Below are positions 61,256 through 64,000 of a stretch of 64,000 nt of DNA, one piece after another (position 1 is the first letter of the stretch; every line of letters starts with the position of its first letter). Position numbers and translations under genes: made by a program. The notes beneath the pieces were generated by a model. That model was not told the DNA's origin, searched no databases, and worked only from the letters and a program-made list of their open reading frames with translations. This DNA is from Kluyvera genomosp. 1 (GTDB lineage: Bacteria; Pseudomonadota; Gammaproteobacteria; Enterobacterales; Enterobacteriaceae): contig NZ_LGHZ01000004.1 of NCBI RefSeq assembly GCF_001266615.1, positions 62,001 through 126,000 of the forward strand. The letters run 5' to 3'.

Positions 61256-62734
61256 TTACTCGAAATCAGGCAGGAAGCGTTTGATGTCCACTTCCTTAAA
61301 TTTCGAGCGTTCAAAGTGATGCTTCAGATGGAACGGCACGGTGCAGTCGAAAATGGTTTTGCAGGACATCCCTTGCTGCAGAATGCTTGGGCTGTATTCC
61401 GGTACCTGTGACGGATCCAGCGGGTGGCAGCGTACGCCTGGGATGGTGATGGTATCGATATCACCCTGATAGCGGGTTTGCATAGCCCACAGCACGTCGT
61501 CACTATCAAAAATATCAACGTCTTCGTCCACCAAAATGACGTGTTTGAGTTCCGGGAAGGCGGAGAACGCCAGCAGCGCAGCCTGGCGCTGACGGCCTTC
61601 ATCTGCTGGGGAGAATTTTTTGAACTGCATTACCGCCAGCAGCTTGCCGCCGCCCGCCGAGTGGGCGAAGACGTTCAGCAGTTTGCCCGGCATCGCGCGG
61701 CCCACCATATCGAGGATGCTGGCTTCGGTTGGGATACCGGCCATATTGACGTGTTCTTCGCCAGGCCCGACGGTGGTGCGCCAGATTGGCTGAAGGCGAT
61801 GCGTTACGGCTTTCACTTTAATGACTGGCAGCGCATCTTTGGACTCACCGGTATAGCCTGGGAATTCCGGCATCGCGCGCCCGGTATTGGTGTTCTGGTC
61901 TTCGCGAACCCGCACGTTTGGCAGCAGTTCACCTTCAATAATAATTTCCGCGTGGGCAATCGCTTTTTCATTGATGGTCAGGCAGTTAACCATTTCCACG
62001 GCCTGGCCGCGCAGCGAACCAGCGATACTCAATTCATCAAAGCCCAGCGGCGTGGTTGGCGGTTCGAAGCAGGCGGCAATCTCGATGGCGGGGTCGACAC
62101 CAATGCTGATTGAGATCGGCAGTGGTTGACCCAGCTCTTCCGCCTTCATGCGGAACGCATCGATATGACGGCCTGGGGTGAGCCACATCGAGAGCTCGTC
62201 GCGGCTTTGCACACACAGACGGTGAATGGTGATATCCGACTCATGCGTCTGCGGATCCGAGGCGTAGCACAGCCCCATGGTGATATACGGGCCGGCATCT
62301 TCTTCGGTATTGGTCGGTGCAGGCAGCAGTTTACGCAGATCGAAATCGGCGTCGGTGGCCAGATGCACAACCTCTTGAGCGACCGCTTTTTCCGTCGTCA
62401 GGACCGGTGGAATTGGGCTTTGAACCGAGTCTTTAAGCAGATGCCCCAGTCGTTCCGGCGGGCAGTTGAGGAAATGGCTGACGCGTTTACGCGAGCCGTT
62501 AATGCCGATGGCCACGCTGATATCATCAAACCCTTTGATTTTGTTGAACACCATCGCCGGGCCATTTTTACGCGTTGGGCGTTGGCAGGTACCGCCCGCC
62601 CCCACGTAGCGGTAAACGCCGGAAAGTTCGGCATGTGGGTCAACTTCGGTATTGGTTTCAACGTATTCGCCCGGCAGCGTTTTCAGTAGCGCCAGCGCCG
62701 AGCGGAGGTCGCGTACGGTAGGGGTATTTTTCAC
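61256..62734 (-). CDS. UbiD-family aromatic acid decarboxylase (AroY/LpdC-like)
   Basis: Non-oxidative decarboxylase using prenylated FMN, 492 residues, equal to Klebsiella/Enterobacter protocatechuate decarboxylase AroY and close to gallate decarboxylase LpdC in length and motifs: AELSGVYRYVGAGGTCQRPT, KLLPAPTNTEEDAGPYI, DITIHRLCV, the catalytic AEIIIEGELLPNVRVRED and VDEDVDIFDSDDVLWAM. Start is GTG at 62734. The usual small D subunit of kpdBCD operons is not encoded here. A LysR gene is divergent. Substrate (protocatechuate, gallate or 4-hydroxybenzoate) is inference. Confidence 0.85.
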   Translation of the reverse strand: MKNTPTVRDLRSALALLKTLPGEYVETNTEVDPHAELSGVYRYVGAGGTCQRPTRKNGPAMVFNKIKGFDDISVAIGINGSRKRVSHFLNCPPERLGHLLKDSVQSPIPPVLTTEKAVAQEVVHLATDADFDLRKLLPAPTNTEEDAGPYITMGLCYASDPQTHESDITIHRLCVQSRDELSMWLTPGRHIDAFRMKAEELGQPLPISISIGVDPAIEIAACFEPPTTPLGFDELSIAGSLRGQAVEMVNCLTINEKAIAHAEIIIEGELLPNVRVREDQNTNTGRAMPEFPGYTGESKDALPVIKVKAVTHRLQPIWRTTVGPGEEHVNMAGIPTEASILDMVGRAMPGKLLNVFAHSAGGGKLLAVMQFKKFSPADEGRQRQAALLAFSAFPELKHVILVDEDVDIFDSDDVLWAMQTRYQGDIDTITIPGVRCHPLDPSQVPEYSPSILQQGMSCKTIFDCTVPFHLKHHFERSKFKEVDIKRFLPDFE

Positions 62735-62905
62735 AGTGTATTCCTGTTGATAATCACGAAAGAATGTCTGCGTTCACCCTATTCCTTACCCTTTTTAGGG
62801 GCAAATACCGTTTCGCTAGGTCTGGGAAGATCAAAAAGATGGGACTACACCCGTCGGGATATCGTGCGTACACTAAAGCAAAGCGATTCTGGAGGTGGGT
62901 GCGGC
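62735..62905. promoter_or_regulatory. divergent promoter region of the decarboxylase operon and lysR
   Basis: A 171-bp gap holding both promoters. LysR-type operators have the form T-N11-A inside a short dyad; several weak candidates exist (for example around 62776-62815, ATTCCTTACCC...GGGGCAAAT) but none stands out. Confidence 0.5.
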
Positions 62906-63799
62906 ATGGATTTAAAACGATTACGGTATTTCTGCCGGGTGGTGGAGCAGGGGTCGATAAGCCAGGCAGCGAAAGTACTGAATATGGCGCAGCCGCCGCT
63001 GAGCAAGCGTATTCAGGAGCTGGAGGACGAACTGCATACGCCGCTATTTTTGCGGCATGGTAACCGAATTGAGCCCACCGAAGCCGGCTTTTTCCTCTAT
63101 CGCAAAGCCTGCGAAATTCTGCGGCAGGTGGAGGACACCGCGCGGGAAACCATGGAAATAGCCCAGAAGGACAGGCTGCATTTTCGTTTTGGTATGAGCC
63201 ATCTTTTTCAATCGTATTTCAAACCGCTGCTGCTGGCGCTATATCAGCGCTACCCGGAGATCGAAATTAATATCTCGGTGACGGACTCCAGCCATCTGGA
63301 GGGGTTATTAAACGAAGGTGCTATCGATCTGGCTTTTATCCAGCGCCCCTATCGCAGCGAAGGATTCGACTTTGTCTCTTTCGATCCGGTCAGGCTAGTG
63401 GCGGTGATTAACAAGCAGTGCCTGCCGGGTCCCCCGGCGAACCCGTTTGATTATCATGCTCTGGGACAGCTACCGCTGGTGCTACTGCACCGCGCTAAGG
63501 ACTCTGGCACCTATGAGATGCTGATTGATCTGTTTCGTAAATCGGGCGTCGACCCTAAAGTCATTATGCATATTACCCAGCCGGGTGTGATTCTCGATTG
63601 GCTGGAATCAGGGCTTGCGGCGGCGACGTTGCTGCCTTCATCAGAGGTATGTGCAGAGAAACTTGAGCAGTGTTACGTGGTGGATGTTTTCCCCTCGCCG
63701 CAGATATTTTATCCTGCGATGGTGAAAATGCCGGGTGTGAACTGGTGTACACAGGTCATGGAGCTGGTGGCGGAAGGCTATCCCTTTCCTACGCGCTAG
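62906..63799 (+). CDS. LysR-type transcriptional regulator
   Basis: A 297-residue activator/repressor with an N-terminal winged helix (DLKRLRYFCRVVEQGSISQAAKVLNMAQPPLSKRIQELE) and a substrate-binding domain resembling those of the CatM/BenM and HcaR aromatic regulators (FGMSHLFQSYF; DLAFIQRPY). The ATG at 62906 with GGAGGTG upstream was chosen; the longer reading is not plausible. Divergent from the AroY-like decarboxylase gene, it very probably controls that operon in response to an aromatic acid. Confidence 0.9.
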   Translation: MDLKRLRYFCRVVEQGSISQAAKVLNMAQPPLSKRIQELEDELHTPLFLRHGNRIEPTEAGFFLYRKACEILRQVEDTARETMEIAQKDRLHFRFGMSHLFQSYFKPLLLALYQRYPEIEINISVTDSSHLEGLLNEGAIDLAFIQRPYRSEGFDFVSFDPVRLVAVINKQCLPGPPANPFDYHALGQLPLVLLHRAKDSGTYEMLIDLFRKSGVDPKVIMHITQPGVILDWLESGLAAATLLPSSEVCAEKLEQCYVVDVFPSPQIFYPAMVKMPGVNWCTQVMELVAEGYPFPTR

Positions 63800-63873
63800 C
63801 GAGCGGGGAGTTTAGCATCCGTCGTTACCCTGCTATGATATAGCCCCCACTATTCACTCTCTGAGGATTCGTT

Positions 63874-64000
63874 TTGCGAGCAGGACGCCCAATCACTTCC
63901 CCAATACGCCTGTTGATGTGCCTGATTATCGGGCTCGTACTCTCCGGTTGTGCGGGTAACTCGTCCAAATCAGAGGGCAGCTACAGTGGTTCGGTATACA
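63874..64000 (+). CDS. actS: LysM/peptidase M23 lipoprotein ActS (YgeR), partial
   Basis: The first 42 codons are present. They encode a lipoprotein signal ending LVLSGC (lipidated cysteine) followed by GNSSKSEGSYSGSVY, the same region as in E. coli YgeR/ActS (LLLAGCSGSKSSDTGTYSGSVY), an amidase activator with LysM and degenerate M23 domains. Start is TTG at 63874 with GAGG seven bases upstream. The gene runs off the window. E. coli also has it shortly after the idi region. Confidence 0.85.
   Translation, partial: MRAGRPITSPIRLLMCLIIGLVLSGCAGNSSKSEGSYSGSVY

Overview
The window is a stretch of enterobacterial chromosome. Gene order and protein sequences follow the Escherichia coli metK-speAB-loiP-tktA ... 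serA-fau-zapA-pepP-ubiHI-gcvTHP ... xerD-dsbC-recJ-prfB-lysS-idi-ygeR(actS) arc closely, but GC-rich insertions and absences show it is not E. coli. An Enterobacter/Klebsiella/Citrobacter-like member of the Enterobacteriaceae fits best; I cannot name the species from sequence alone.

Layout: (1) 1-4411, metK (partial), the tiny gene yqgB, and speA/speB for putrescine synthesis. (2) 4415-20091, an accessory catabolic island where E. coli has speB directly followed by loiP. It holds a divergent MFS transporter, then one long co-directional gene array: Rieske ferredoxin, a recombinase-like helix-turn-helix small protein, a Rieske oxygenase alpha subunit, an SDR, an IclR regulator, a VOC-type extradiol dioxygenase, an FAD ferredoxin reductase, a second MFS transporter, a cupin, an alpha/beta hydrolase, an SDR-like protein without the YxxxK pair, an aspartate-dehydrogenase-like protein, an aldehyde dehydrogenase and a ThDP enzyme. 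A convergent OprD-type porin closes it. Together they look like uptake, ring hydroxylation, ring cleavage and side-chain processing of an aromatic or cyclic compound whose identity I cannot determine. Two 16-bp GTTTCA...TGAAAC palindromes in the divergent promoter region are good operator candidates for the IclR protein. (3) 20449-28576, an ERIC element, loiP, tktA, then epd-pgk-fbaA (with CRP-like and Cra-like sites upstream) and mscS.

(4) 28822-33770, a hypothetical gene, an orphan TRAP-type solute-binding protein, argO, yggE, argP and rpiA. (5) 33997-47114, serA, a type I toxin-antitoxin locus of the Ibs/Sib kind, fau and 6S RNA, zapA, ygfB-pepP-ubiH-ubiI, and the glycine cleavage operon gcvT-gcvH-gcvP, interrupted by a second ERIC element between gcvH and gcvP, followed by ygfF. 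(6) 47121-59304, bglA with an RpiR-type regulator, yqfB, trhA, ygfZ, sdhE-cptA, fldB, xerD-dsbC-recJ-prfB-lysS, with prfB carrying its programmed +1 frameshift. (7) 59322-64000, idi, then an accessory operon (UbiD-family decarboxylase resembling protocatechuate/gallate decarboxylases, a UbiX-like flavin prenyltransferase and a DUF554 membrane protein) with a divergent LysR regulator, and the start of actS (ygeR).

The most novel material is the 4.4-20.1 kb island: an unassigned oxygenase pathway with no recognisable hydratase/aldolase for a classical meta pathway, and with unusual partners (recombinase-like HTH protein, active-site-less SDR, aspartate-dehydrogenase-like protein). No CRISPR array, transposase, integrase or tRNA gene was seen.
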